Shown here piece after piece: positions 50,625 through 59,156 of a DNA stretch of 64,000 bases. This DNA is from Eleftheria terrae (GTDB lineage Bacteria; Pseudomonadota; Gammaproteobacteria; Burkholderiales; Burkholderiaceae_C). Positions within the stretch are counted from its first letter, which is position 1, and each line of letters opens with the position of its first letter. Under the pieces are notes generated by a model. The model was given only the letters and a program-made list of their open reading frames with translations, was not told the origin of the DNA and ran no database searches. The stretch is from NCBI RefSeq assembly GCF_030419005.1, contig NZ_CP106951.1, positions 806,001 through 870,000 of the forward strand, written 5' to 3'. Made by a program: the position numbers and the translations under genes.

Positions 50625-52553
50625 CTAGCCCTGCCGCACCGCGGAGCCGGCCCAGGGTCCGGTGATGCCGTCCACGCCGCAGGCCCACAACGCCTCGGCG
50701 TCGTCCGCCCGGGTTACGCCTTCGGCATACAGCTGGATGCCGAGGCCGTGCGCCATCGCCGCGGTGCCCTGCACGAAGTTGCGCACCGCCTGGTCATCGG
50801 CCGCTCCGCGCACGAAGCGCGCATCGAGCTTGATGTAGTCGAGCCCGATCTCGTACAGGCGCTCGATCCTCGACAGCTGCTCCCCGGCATGCTCGATGCC
50901 GAAGCGGGCCCCGGTGTGGCGCACCTGCTGGCACAGCTCCCGCACCAGCCCGTGGTGGCGCACCGCGGCCGATTCGGGAACCTCCAGCCACAGCTGCGCG
51001 GCCTGGGGCGCTTTCTCCAGTCGCTCGCGCAGGGCCGCGGCGAATCCCGGGTCCAGCACCGAGGCCACCGACAGGTTCACGCCCAGTGGCCCGGCGCCCC
51101 GGCCGATATCGGCCAGCGCCAAGGCAACCACTGCCAGGTCCACGGCTGCCACGGTCTGCGTGCGCACCGCCAGCGGCAGCCAGCGCGCGGCCGACTCGTA
51201 GGGACCGCCCGGCTCCAGCTGCAGCCGCAGGGGACTCTCCGAGTGCACCAGCGCACCCTGGCGGTCCACCAGCGGGTACCGGGCCAGCTGCACCCGGCCT
51301 TGCTGCAAGGCCGCCTCGATGCGCCGCTTCCAGCCCTCCTCGCCCTCGGCCGCATGCGTGGCGTCCGGGCCGCCTTGCACCACGCAGGCGAACAGGCCTT
51401 GCGCCTCGGCCCGCGCCAGTGCCTCGTCGGCGGCCGAGAGCAGTTGCGACATCGGCGTGCCGCTGCGGTAGTCCACCGCCCCCAGCACCACCCCCTGGGC
51501 TTCGCCAAAAGGCCGGCAGGCCTGCGCCAGCTCGTTCGCCAGCGCTTCGGCTGTCACGCCCCCCTCGGCGCCGGCCGCCTCCGGCGCCGGCAGGCACAGG
51601 GCGAAGTCCGAGCCGTTCAGCCGGCCCACCCAGGCACCGGGGCAGCGGTGCGCGCCGTCCTGCAACACCTGCGCCACCTGCTGGATCAACCGATCGGTCT
51701 CACGCCGGCCGAGCTCCGCGTTGACACGCGCCAGCTCCACGATGCGCACCATCACCAGCACCCCACGTGGTGCAGCATCCTCGCGCTCCAGCTCCGATTC
51801 CAGCCGCGTCATGAAATGCCGGCGGTGCGAGACGCCGGTGGCCGGGTCGCAGTTGGCTTGCCGGCGCAGGGCTTCCACCTGGCCGGCCTGCTCGTCGAAC
51901 GCCGTCTTCAGGCGGTGCACCATGCCGTTCATCGCCCGGGTCAGCCGCTGCAGCTCCGGCACCCGCGGCTCCGCCACGGTGACGAACTGGCCGTTGACGA
52001 GCGCCTGGGCCTGGGTCACGGTCGAGTTCAGGGGCCGACGTATGCCTTGCACGATGAAGTTGCCCACCACCCCGGCCACCAGCCCCACCAGCGCGAGCCA
52101 GGCACCGGCCTGCAGGCAGCCGCGCCAGAGGTCGCGGTAGGCATACGAGACATGGCTCACCACCTGCACCGAACCGAGGGCACGCCAACCGTCGCTGACC
52201 TGCGCCACACCGGGCGCCGATTCGATCGGCACCCATGCGACGAACCAGCGCGGCGCCTGCGGGTCGACCGCACGGGCGACCCGCTCGATGACCTTGCCGT
52301 TGCTGCCCTGGAAGCGAATGCGCTCGTAGAACCCGGTGTCGAACTGCGCCGCCAGCAGCAGCTCCATCAACTCCAGGTCGCCTTTCTGCTGGGACAGCGA
52401 CAGGGCCAGCGCCGCTGCGTTGTCGCTGTTCTTCACCCGCAGCTGGGCTTCCAGGTAGTGGCGGGCGGACGCCACATTGACGGTGAAGCTGCCGGCAAAG
52501 GCGATCAGCGCGGTGGCCACCACCACCAGCCACATCTGGCGGATCAGGGACAT
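50625..52553 (-). CDS. lapD: LapD-like c-di-GMP receptor (degenerate GGDEF-EAL)
   Basis: 642 residues. An N-terminal membrane helix, a periplasmic LapD/MoxY-type domain (about 31-150), a second helix, a HAMP segment (about 172-225), then GGDEF and EAL domains. Both are degenerate: GGDEF reads NGSDF in GRLNGSDFALCLP, EAL reads ESP in VHSESPLRL, and the usual DDFG is EHAGE; the GxTGPWAG end is typical of LapD. It should bind c-di-GMP rather than make or break it, and hold LapG inactive when bound. The start has AGAAGGAAG upstream. It follows lapG by 19 bp on the same strand. Confidence 0.9.
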   Translation of the reverse strand: MSLIRQMWLVVVATALIAFAGSFTVNVASARHYLEAQLRVKNSDNAAALALSLSQQKGDLELMELLLAAQFDTGFYERIRFQGSNGKVIERVARAVDPQAPRWFVAWVPIESAPGVAQVSDGWRALGSVQVVSHVSYAYRDLWRGCLQAGAWLALVGLVAGVVGNFIVQGIRRPLNSTVTQAQALVNGQFVTVAEPRVPELQRLTRAMNGMVHRLKTAFDEQAGQVEALRRQANCDPATGVSHRRHFMTRLESELEREDAAPRGVLVMVRIVELARVNAELGRRETDRLIQQVAQVLQDGAHRCPGAWVGRLNGSDFALCLPAPEAAGAEGGVTAEALANELAQACRPFGEAQGVVLGAVDYRSGTPMSQLLSAADEALARAEAQGLFACVVQGGPDATHAAEGEEGWKRRIEAALQQGRVQLARYPLVDRQGALVHSESPLRLQLEPGGPYESAARWLPLAVRTQTVAAVDLAVVALALADIGRGAGPLGVNLSVASVLDPGFAAALRERLEKAPQAAQLWLEVPESAAVRHHGLVRELCQQVRHTGARFGIEHAGEQLSRIERLYEIGLDYIKLDARFVRGAADDQAVRNFVQGTAAMAHGLGIQLYAEGVTRADDAEALWACGVDGITGPWAGSAVRQG

Positions 52554-52572
52554 GGGTCTTCCTTCTGCATGC

Positions 52573-53259
52573 TCATGGCAAGAATCCTTCTTCGCGGGCC
52601 TTCGCCAGCACCTCCCGCCAACGCGACAGGCGGGCCGTCGGGTCGCCCGCCGACAGGGCGCCGACCCCCTGCCACAAGCCCTCGGCATTGAAGCTGAAGA
52701 CCGGCGTGAGGTCCGGCCGGCGGGACGCGGGCCGGATGTCGCCGATCAGGTTGTCCAGAATGAGCGGTTCGGCCTGCGGGGTCGGGTAGTAGGCCAGCAC
52801 CATGTGAGCCTGGCTGGCGCCGCCGGGGCCGCCAATGGCGGCCCTCACATACACCAGGCGCATGCGCTCCGACGGGGTGCCGATGGCCAGCAGGCTGAAG
52901 TACTTGGCCATCGCGAAATCCTCGCAGTCGCCGGCGCCCTGCTGGAGGAACTCCAGCGGGCTGGCCCAGTAGTCGAGCTGGCTCCACACCACCTGGTCGT
53001 CGCGAAAGCCCTGCCGGCGGTTGAAGAACTGGTTGACACCCTGCAGCCGGCTGCGTTCGTCGCCCGCCTGCAGCTCCACCAGCTCGCCCTGCAGCGCGCG
53101 GGCAGCCGCCACGGCCGCCGGGCCCAGGCGCTGCGCCGCGCGTTGCAGGCGGTCGCTGTCCAGGGCAGCACCGGCGCAGCCAAGCCCGAGCAGCAGGCAG
53201 CACAGCAACCACCTTGCAGCTCGGCATGCACGACAGGGACCGGGCAGCGACAACAACAT
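52573..53259 (-). CDS. lapG: LapG-like periplasmic cysteine protease
   Basis: 228 residues. After a signal sequence (RWLLCCLLLGLGCAGA) comes the transglutaminase-like BTLCP domain. The catalytic triad is Cys112 (GAGDCEDF), His152 (SQAHMVL) and Asp169 (LILDN), and the Asp-Cys-Glu context preserves the calcium-binding residues of LapG. It should cut the adhesin at its di-alanine site when LapD is free of c-di-GMP, releasing the adhesin from the surface. Several in-frame starts exist upstream; the chosen ATG starts the signal peptide. It is first of the leftward lapG-lapD genes and divergent from lapE. Confidence 0.92.
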   Translation of the reverse strand: MLLSLPGPCRACRAARWLLCCLLLGLGCAGAALDSDRLQRAAQRLGPAAVAAARALQGELVELQAGDERSRLQGVNQFFNRRQGFRDDQVVWSQLDYWASPLEFLQQGAGDCEDFAMAKYFSLLAIGTPSERMRLVYVRAAIGGPGGASQAHMVLAYYPTPQAEPLILDNLIGDIRPASRRPDLTPVFSFNAEGLWQGVGALSAGDPTARLSRWREVLAKAREEGFLP

Positions 53260-53577
53260 CTGGCGGCAGGCTAGCGCATCGAGACAGGCGAAAACCTGGG
53301 AACACCCCTTGAAACACCCGCCATTTCGGCGCTCCCCGGCGGCGCTGCCCCGATAAGCTGCTTCTCGAGACCGTGGGCGCTGGGCACGGTGTTGTTGCAC
53401 ACGCCCCGAGCGATTCCCGCCACAATCCCGACGCCAATTGGTGACAAAGTTTCCCAGCGAGCAAGGGGCAGCAGAGTACCGACAAAATTACACAAGGATA
53501 CACTCTGCCCGTCCCTGAATGATCTTGCCGCCGCTGGGTGGCTGTCCATCTTCCGATTTCGACGAGAAAGCCTGCCG
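53260..53577. promoter_or_regulatory. Divergent regulatory region between lapG and lapE
   Basis: 318 bp without a gene, more AT-rich than its surroundings near 53430-53510. A -10-like TACACT lies at 53499-53504 for the lapE direction, about 74 nt before its ATG, but no good -35 hexamer is visible. Promoters for both lapG (leftward) and lapE (rightward) must lie here. Confidence 0.5.
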
Positions 53578-55110
53578 ATGAGCCTGACGACCCGCTTGAC
53601 CACCCTGGCCCTGTTGCTCGGCGCTGCCCTGCCCGCGGCAGCACAGACCACGGGCGCCTTGCAGTCGGTGGCCCGCAAGGCGCTGGAGTCCAACCCGGAG
53701 GTGACCGCGCGGCTGAACGCATTTCGCGCCGCAGGCGACGAGGCCGATGCGGCCCGCGGAGGGTGGCGACCGCGACTCGACCTGAGCGCCAGCGCCGGCC
53801 ACGAACGCGACCGCGTCAGCTCCCGCGACCCGGTGCGCAGCAGCCTGCGCCGCACCGGAGCGACCCTCAGCGTCACCCAGGTGCTGTGGGACGGCGCGGC
53901 CGTCCGCAGCGAGGTGAACCGCCTCGGCCACGCACGGCTGAGCCGATTCTTCGAGTTCACCGATGTGTCGGAACAAACCGCGCTGGAGGCGGTGCGGGCC
54001 TACTACGACGTGGCGCGCTATCGGCGCCTGGTCGAACTGGCGGAAGACAACTACGTGCAGCACAAGGCGTCGCACGACCAGATCCAGGCTCGCTTCAAGG
54101 CCGGTGTCAGCCGCGGCGTGGACCTGGAGCAGGCGGCCGCCCGGCTCGCGCTGGCGGAGTCCAACCTGACGACCGAAATCGCCAACCTGCACGACGTGTC
54201 GGCCCGCTATCAGCGGCTGGTCGGCGAACTGCCGCCGCCGGCCAGCCTGCCCGAGCCCCTGCAGCAAGGACTGCCGCTGACCGCCCCCGCCGCCATCGAA
54301 GCCGCAGTGACGCGCAGTGGTGCCGTCACCGCCGCCATCGAGAACCTGCGGGCGGTGCGCGCCCAGGCCGAGGGCCGCAAGGCCGCTTACCAGCCACGGG
54401 TCGAGGCCCGGCTGCGCTCCGGCGTCGGCCACAACTACGAGAGCGTGCGCGACCAGCGCCACGACACCGTGGCCGAGGTGGTGCTGAACTGGAACCTCTA
54501 CAACGGTGGCTCCGACGACGCCCGCGCACGCCAACTGGCCGACCTGGTGAACCAGGCCGCCGACCTGCGCGACAAAGCCTGCCGCGACCTGCGACAGACG
54601 GTGGCGATTGCCTTCAACGACACGCAGAAGCTGCGCGACCAGCTGCGCTACCTCGATGCCAACCAGCTGGCCATCGAGAAGGCGCGCGACGCCTACCGGA
54701 AACAGTTCGACATCGGCCAGCGCAGCCTGCTTGACCTGCTGAACGCCGAGAACGAGCTGTACACGGCCCGCCGCTCCTACGCCAATGCCGAATACGACCT
54801 CGGCATTGCGTACGCGCGGGTGCATGCCGGCACCAGCACCCTGCTCTCCACCCTGGGCTTGGCGCCGGCCGAAAGCGCCGGCTCCGACGCCGAGCAGTGG
54901 AGCGCCGGCGAAGACCGCGCGGCGCGCTGCCCCAACACCGGCCCCGAATACCAGTCCACCCCCCGCACGGCGCTCGATGCGCGGGCGCAGCGGCTGGCCA
55001 ACAGCGCACCGGTTTTGCCGCCGCCCGCCTCCGTGGCGCCTCCTGCCGCGGTCACTGCGCCGGCCGCACCCGCCTCCGCCCCGGCACCGCAACGCCTGCC
55101 GAACCGATAG
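53578..55110 (+). CDS. lapE: TolC-family outer-membrane channel of type I secretion, LapE-like
   Basis: 510 residues with a signal peptide ending AAAQ near residue 22. The TolC pattern follows in two halves: GALQSVARKALESNPEV, GWRPRLDLSASAG, AVRAYYDVARYR, and again YQPRVEARLRSGVG, LNWNLYNGG, QFDIGQRSLLDLLNAENELYTARRSY. It forms the outer-membrane exit with LapB and LapC. The C-terminal 80 residues are Ala/Pro-rich and probably unstructured in the periplasm. The start is the ATG of MSLTTRLTTL; the frame is open upstream but not conserved. It is divergent from lapG. Confidence 0.92.
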   Translation: MSLTTRLTTLALLLGAALPAAAQTTGALQSVARKALESNPEVTARLNAFRAAGDEADAARGGWRPRLDLSASAGHERDRVSSRDPVRSSLRRTGATLSVTQVLWDGAAVRSEVNRLGHARLSRFFEFTDVSEQTALEAVRAYYDVARYRRLVELAEDNYVQHKASHDQIQARFKAGVSRGVDLEQAAARLALAESNLTTEIANLHDVSARYQRLVGELPPPASLPEPLQQGLPLTAPAAIEAAVTRSGAVTAAIENLRAVRAQAEGRKAAYQPRVEARLRSGVGHNYESVRDQRHDTVAEVVLNWNLYNGGSDDARARQLADLVNQAADLRDKACRDLRQTVAIAFNDTQKLRDQLRYLDANQLAIEKARDAYRKQFDIGQRSLLDLLNAENELYTARRSYANAEYDLGIAYARVHAGTSTLLSTLGLAPAESAGSDAEQWSAGEDRAARCPNTGPEYQSTPRTALDARAQRLANSAPVLPPPASVAPPAAVTAPAAPASAPAPQRLPNR

Positions 55111-55511
55111 GCTGTCGCGCGCCGCCGTCCAGCGGCGGCCGTTCGCCGCTTTCACCCAACCAGCCGGCAGCCACCTTGCCGGCCCGATCGCGTTGACGGT
55201 GCGGGCCCCCTGGTGCCGCCGTCCTGACAAGCCGACCAGCCGTAGCAGGCTTGCGGCTTGCTGTGCGTCGAATTCCTGCTACACCTTGTTTACGGGCCGA
55301 CGCGCTTTCCCGGCGGATGGGTGACTCATCTCGTAACCAGCCGGCTCAGCTGGTCGTCCCCCTCTTTGTTAGCCTTCGAGCGAAGGGAAGACGAGCCACG
55401 GCAGTGACCCTGCTTGCCGCGGCCGTGCTCCCACCGTTGTCCACCGCACACCGGACTCCGCGCCGGCCGGTGTGCCGCTGGAGCTTCCTGTCGCTACTAG
55501 AGGATCACCGC
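55111..55511 (+). promoter_or_regulatory. 401-bp intergenic leader before the acyltransferase gene
   Basis: No gene seen. A GCCGCC/GGCGGC hairpin (55121-55139) just after lapE could stop transcription but lacks a T-run. A hairpin ACCAGC/GCTGGT lies at 55335-55353, followed by the candidate RNA element at 55356-55422. The ribosome site AGAGGA precedes the ATG at 55512. Confidence 0.45.
55356..55422 (+). ncRNA. Candidate structured leader RNA, copy 2
   Basis: On the plus strand, ending 89 nt before the acyltransferase ATG. A perfect 6-bp hairpin CCTTCG-AG-CGAAGG (55374-55387) and a CGGC/GCCG stem around a GTGACCCTGCTT loop are visible. It shares, in the same order, the blocks GTCCCCCT, TTTG, hairpin, GACGAGC, GACCCT, GCTT and CCGCGG with the minus-strand element at 50445-50525. 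Confidence 0.35.
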
Positions 55512-56717
55512 ATGAGCCGTACCGACGCGGGCCCGGTCACCCAACGCCGCCTGTACTGGCTGGATGGCGCAAGAGCTTCCCTGATGCTGCTGGGCGTGCC
55601 GTTCCACGCCGCCCTGGTCTACGCGCTGCAGGGCTGGGAACTCAGCTCGCCCGACAAGTCGCCCGCGCTCACAGCCTGGGGTACCCTGTCGAGCGCCTTC
55701 CGCATGCCGGCCTTCTTCCTGGTGGCTGGCTTCTTCGCCGCATTGCTGGTCACCAAGCGCTCCCGCGCGGGCTTTTTCCGCGGGCGGCTGTTCCGCCTGG
55801 GTGTGCCGCTGGTGACGGGCCTGCTCGTGCTCTCGCCGGTGCAGGTGGCCCTGCTCGAAATCGCCAGCACCCATGCCGGGCCCCATGGCCCGCTGGCCCG
55901 CGGCTTCCTGGTCGACGGGCACCTGCCGCCGGATGCCGGCCGCGTCTGGCTGGCCCAGCTCTGGTTCCTGATCGACCTGCTCATCTACAGCACGCTGCTC
56001 GCCCTCGCCGCCACGCCGGCCATGCTGGAGTGGCTGCGACGCGCCGGCAGCCGGCTGGCCGGCTGGCCCACCTGGGCCCTGGCCGGCGCGATCGCCGTGC
56101 ACGGGATGTACAGCATTGTGGTGGGCGCCTTCGACAACTTCACCGGCCAGCCGCTGCCCACCTTCCTGTGGGGCGGCGTGATGACGCAGAAGCTGCTGTA
56201 CAACCTGCCCTTCTTCGTACTCGGCGTCGCGTGTTTCCTTCAGCGCGGCCTGCTCGACCGCTTGGTCACCTGGCGCCGCTGGTCGGTGCCGCTGTGCGTC
56301 GCGGTGCTGTTGGCGATCGCGCTATGGCCGGCACAGGGCGCCGCCTGGCAGAAAGCGGTGCGCCTGTTCCTGCTGCCTGCAGCGGCCTGGTCGGGCGTGC
56401 ACCTGGTGCTGGGCGCCTGCGCGCGCTGGCTGGACCGGCCGTCACCGCTGGTGCAGAACCTGGTCGACAGCGCCTATTCCATCTACCTGTTCCACATCAT
56501 CCCGATCTTCCTGACCGGGTTGGCGTTCTGTTTCGTCGACCTGCCCGTGCTGCTTGAGTTCCTGCTGATCGTCATGACTTCGTTGCTGGCAGCCTGGGGC
56601 GTGCACCAGTTGTTCAACCGCTTCACGCTCTACCGGGTGCTCTTCAACGGTGAGCCGATCAGTACGGCGCGCGCCAGCGCGCCCCGCCCCGCCAGGGCAG
56701 AACCGCGCGTCAGTTGA
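55512..56717 (+). CDS. Acyltransferase-3 family membrane protein (OpgC-like)
   Basis: 401 residues with about ten membrane helices. The N-terminal signature RLYWLDGARASLMLLGVPFHA, with FRMPAFFLVAGFFAALL next, is typical of acyltransferase-3 / glucan succinyl-transferase (OpgC/MdoC) proteins that modify periplasmic glucans or surface polysaccharides. The acceptor is unknown. The start is the ATG of MSRTDAGP, preceded by AGAGGA; the longer upstream frame lies in the leader. Position beside the adhesin genes may be coincidental. Confidence 0.83.
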   Translation: MSRTDAGPVTQRRLYWLDGARASLMLLGVPFHAALVYALQGWELSSPDKSPALTAWGTLSSAFRMPAFFLVAGFFAALLVTKRSRAGFFRGRLFRLGVPLVTGLLVLSPVQVALLEIASTHAGPHGPLARGFLVDGHLPPDAGRVWLAQLWFLIDLLIYSTLLALAATPAMLEWLRRAGSRLAGWPTWALAGAIAVHGMYSIVVGAFDNFTGQPLPTFLWGGVMTQKLLYNLPFFVLGVACFLQRGLLDRLVTWRRWSVPLCVAVLLAIALWPAQGAAWQKAVRLFLLPAAAWSGVHLVLGACARWLDRPSPLVQNLVDSAYSIYLFHIIPIFLTGLAFCFVDLPVLLEFLLIVMTSLLAAWGVHQLFNRFTLYRVLFNGEPISTARASAPRPARAEPRVS

Positions 56718-56887
56718 GCGCCTGCCTGGCACGCCGGCTGCCGGCCCACCGTGGGCTGCCGGCCGGCAAGCCACAGTACGGGTGCGTGGCCCCACGCACC
56801 GGGCGGGCGACACGCTCTGGCCCAGGCAGGCCTGCGGGCCTGTCGAGCAGCAGCACAACGACGTGGGAGCCGGGAGACCCGGCAGAT

Positions 56888-57301
56888 TCAGGCCACCGAG
56901 CGACGGTGGCGGCGATTGCAGCGAATGGCCTGCACGGCCGGTGTGGTGGCCAGTTCACGCAGCTGGCGCGGCGTGACCTCGACCACAAAAGACCCGCTCA
57001 GGTCGTTGCGGCGGGCGGAGGCGGCCAGGCCGAGCTTCTGCAACACGCCCTCCAGCTCCCGCATCGTGCTGGCCAGCGCGGTTTTCACGGCGTCTCGCGC
57101 ATGGCCGGCGCGGCTGGCGGGCGGCGGCCCGGGCAGCAGGTCGCGAGGCTCGCTGGCAGGGCTGCGGCCGCCATGCCGTCCCGCCGGCACCGGTGCACGG
57201 CGGGCCTCGATGATGACCGAGGTCTTGCGCGACGAGCCGACCTCGGTGGCGAAGTCGAGCAGATCGTTGTCGCGTAGCGCTGTGGCAGGCAAATGGCTCA
57301 T
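56888..57301 (-). CDS. Small protein resembling a subtilase propeptide / inhibitor
   Basis: 137 residues from the ATG at 57301. A first strand RKTSVIIEARRAPVP, a long helix region VKTALASTMRELEGVLQKLG, and a final part SGSFVVEVTPRQLRELATTPAVQAI resemble the propeptide (I9-type) fold that chaperones and inhibits subtilisins: strand, helix, strand, and a VQAI end. The gene directly follows the subtilisin-like protease and an alternative TTG start at 57352 would overlap its stop (TTGA). No signal peptide. The inhibitor role is inferred from fold pattern and context only. Confidence 0.55.
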   Translation of the reverse strand: MSHLPATALRDNDLLDFATEVGSSRKTSVIIEARRAPVPAGRHGGRSPASEPRDLLPGPPPASRAGHARDAVKTALASTMRELEGVLQKLGLAASARRNDLSGSFVVEVTPRQLRELATTPAVQAIRCNRRHRRSVA

Positions 57302-57348
57302 GAGAAGGCGGGTCCAGGCGGACAGGGTAACGGCTGCAGGGTCACTTT

Positions 57349-58854
57349 TCAAGGTCGCGGCCGATAACCCAAGCCCACCGCGTTGCCGCAGGCGGCCAGC
57401 ACATCCAGGCCGCCGAAGCCATAACGGTGATCCTGCCCGTTCTCCCCCAGGTCCCGCACGCTGCCGAGCAGCAGCTGCACCAGCGCCTCGGTGCGCTCCA
57501 CGCCCTTGAGCTCACGCAGCGCCGCCCCCTGGCGGGCCGCCGGGGGGCGGCTGAGCAGCAAGGCCATGGCCCCCGAGACATGCGGCGTGGCCATCGAGGT
57601 GCCGTTGAGATGCTCCCACTTGCCCTTGCCGATCGAGGAATACACCTGCACGCCGGGCGCCGAGAGGTCCGGCTTGGCATACACCAGCGGCAGATCGGCC
57701 GGATCGATGGCGTCCGAGCCTTCCACCACCTGGGTGCGGCCGCCGCTGAAGGCGGCAACACGGCCATGCACGTCCGTCGCGCCCACCGCCACCGCGAAAT
57801 AGTCGTTGCCGGGGGAACCGGTGGTCTGGGCGCCGTCGTTGCCGATGGCGGCCACCACCGGCACGCCGGCTGCGCGGGCGGACACGATGGCGGCGGTGTA
57901 GGTGTCCAGCACGCCGGCTTCGAAGGACAGGCCACCGAGCGACAGGTTGACCACGTCGGCACCGTTGGCCACCGCCCATTCCATGCCTTTGAGGATCTGC
58001 TCGTCGGTGCCGCCATGGCGCCCGAGCACCTTGGCCACCATCAGACGAGCGTCGGGCGCCATGCCGATCCAGCGCCCACTGGCATTGCCGCCGGCAATGG
58101 TGCCGCAGACATGGGTGCCGTGGCCGTCGGCATCCCAGGCGTGGTCGACGCCTTCCTTGACCAGGCGGCCCTTGGCGTCGATTTCGACGAAACGCGCCAC
58201 CTTGCCCTGCAGGTCGGGATGGCGTGCTTCCACGCCCGTGTCGAGCACCGCCACCCGCACGCCCTGGCCCCGGGCATCGAATGCGCCCCAGCAAGCCAGG
58301 GCACCGGTGCTTTCGAGTCCCCACGCATGCGTCAGCCGGCGGCCCACTTCGGCGGGCAGCTCACGCGCCCGCAGGCGGGGCGGCACTGGGATGCGCCGGT
58401 TCAGGAAGACGGCCAGTGCCTCGGGCAGCGCTTGGGGCAGCTGGGCGAGGTCGTCGCGGTCCATCTCCATCACCGCCGCACCGGCCAGCGGCAAGGGGCG
58501 CGGTCGCCCGTGTGCATCCGAGCGGCGCGCCAGGCGCGAATTGTTGAGGAAGGCGGCCTGCTGCATCGGCTGCAACGCCGCGGCACCGGCACGCCGCACG
58601 GCCGCCACCGACAGGCGGCCGGCTGCCGCCTGCCCGGCGCCGCGTGCGCTGGCCAGCGCAGCGCGCTCCCGCACGGGCGGTGGCAGCAAGTCGGCGGCCT
58701 GGGTGGTGGCGCGGCGTTGCAGCGCCTCGCGCGCGGCGCGGGCGATCGCCTGCTGCAAGCCGGCCGGCTCGCCCTGCACGATCACGCTGACGGTTGGCTG
58801 GGGGTTCTCGTCGAGGATGCGCTCGACCTGTTGTCTCAGTTGTCTTGTTTTCAA
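57349..58854 (-). CDS. Subtilisin-like serine protease (S8 family)
   Basis: 501 residues. The catalytic triad is Asp205 (VAVLDTGVE), His245 (GHGTHVCG) and Ser420 (LNGTSMATPH), with the oxyanion Asn339 in AAIGND. The N-terminal 180 residues are Ala/Arg/Leu-rich and may act as a propeptide; no signal peptide is evident, so it may act inside the cell or leave by another route. The first start is a TTG at 58854, with a weak GAGAG upstream; a stop closes the frame shortly before it. The propeptide-like gene follows with overlap. Confidence 0.88.
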   Translation of the reverse strand: MKTRQLRQQVERILDENPQPTVSVIVQGEPAGLQQAIARAAREALQRRATTQAADLLPPPVRERAALASARGAGQAAAGRLSVAAVRRAGAAALQPMQQAAFLNNSRLARRSDAHGRPRPLPLAGAAVMEMDRDDLAQLPQALPEALAVFLNRRIPVPPRLRARELPAEVGRRLTHAWGLESTGALACWGAFDARGQGVRVAVLDTGVEARHPDLQGKVARFVEIDAKGRLVKEGVDHAWDADGHGTHVCGTIAGGNASGRWIGMAPDARLMVAKVLGRHGGTDEQILKGMEWAVANGADVVNLSLGGLSFEAGVLDTYTAAIVSARAAGVPVVAAIGNDGAQTTGSPGNDYFAVAVGATDVHGRVAAFSGGRTQVVEGSDAIDPADLPLVYAKPDLSAPGVQVYSSIGKGKWEHLNGTSMATPHVSGAMALLLSRPPAARQGAALRELKGVERTEALVQLLLGSVRDLGENGQDHRYGFGGLDVLAACGNAVGLGYRPRP

Positions 58855-59156
58855 GAGCAGGCTCTCGCGGTGGCCAGCCGCGCATCATGCCGCAGTCCCC
58901 GCCTTGGTGTGCCGGGGTCCTTGCATCGGCGGGCAGCAGCGGGACGGACGCCGCCGCAAGCAGCGGCGGGTCCGCGGCAGCGCTCGCCCGGCGTGCCGCC
59001 CCTTCCCGGGCGACACGCGGCACCGGGCTGGGCGCGCTCTTGGCGTCCGGCCGAACAGGCAGGGACCAGCCGCCCGGAGGCCTCAGCCCAAGGAGCGCGC
59101 CACCGGCTTGGCGGCCCCCTTGCGCGCCCCTTGCGCCGCGGCCTGCCGTCGGAGCT
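58855..59156. other. Gene-free 302-bp interval
   Basis: Between the subtilase start and the end of the cystathionine gamma-lyase gene. It is very GC-rich and I see no gene, clear promoter, repeat or terminator. The subtilase promoter should lie in it. Confidence 0.5.

Noticed and set aside
56718..56887. GC-rich inverted repeats after the acyltransferase gene as a terminator.
   Set aside because: Stems are short or mismatched and no T-run follows on either strand.
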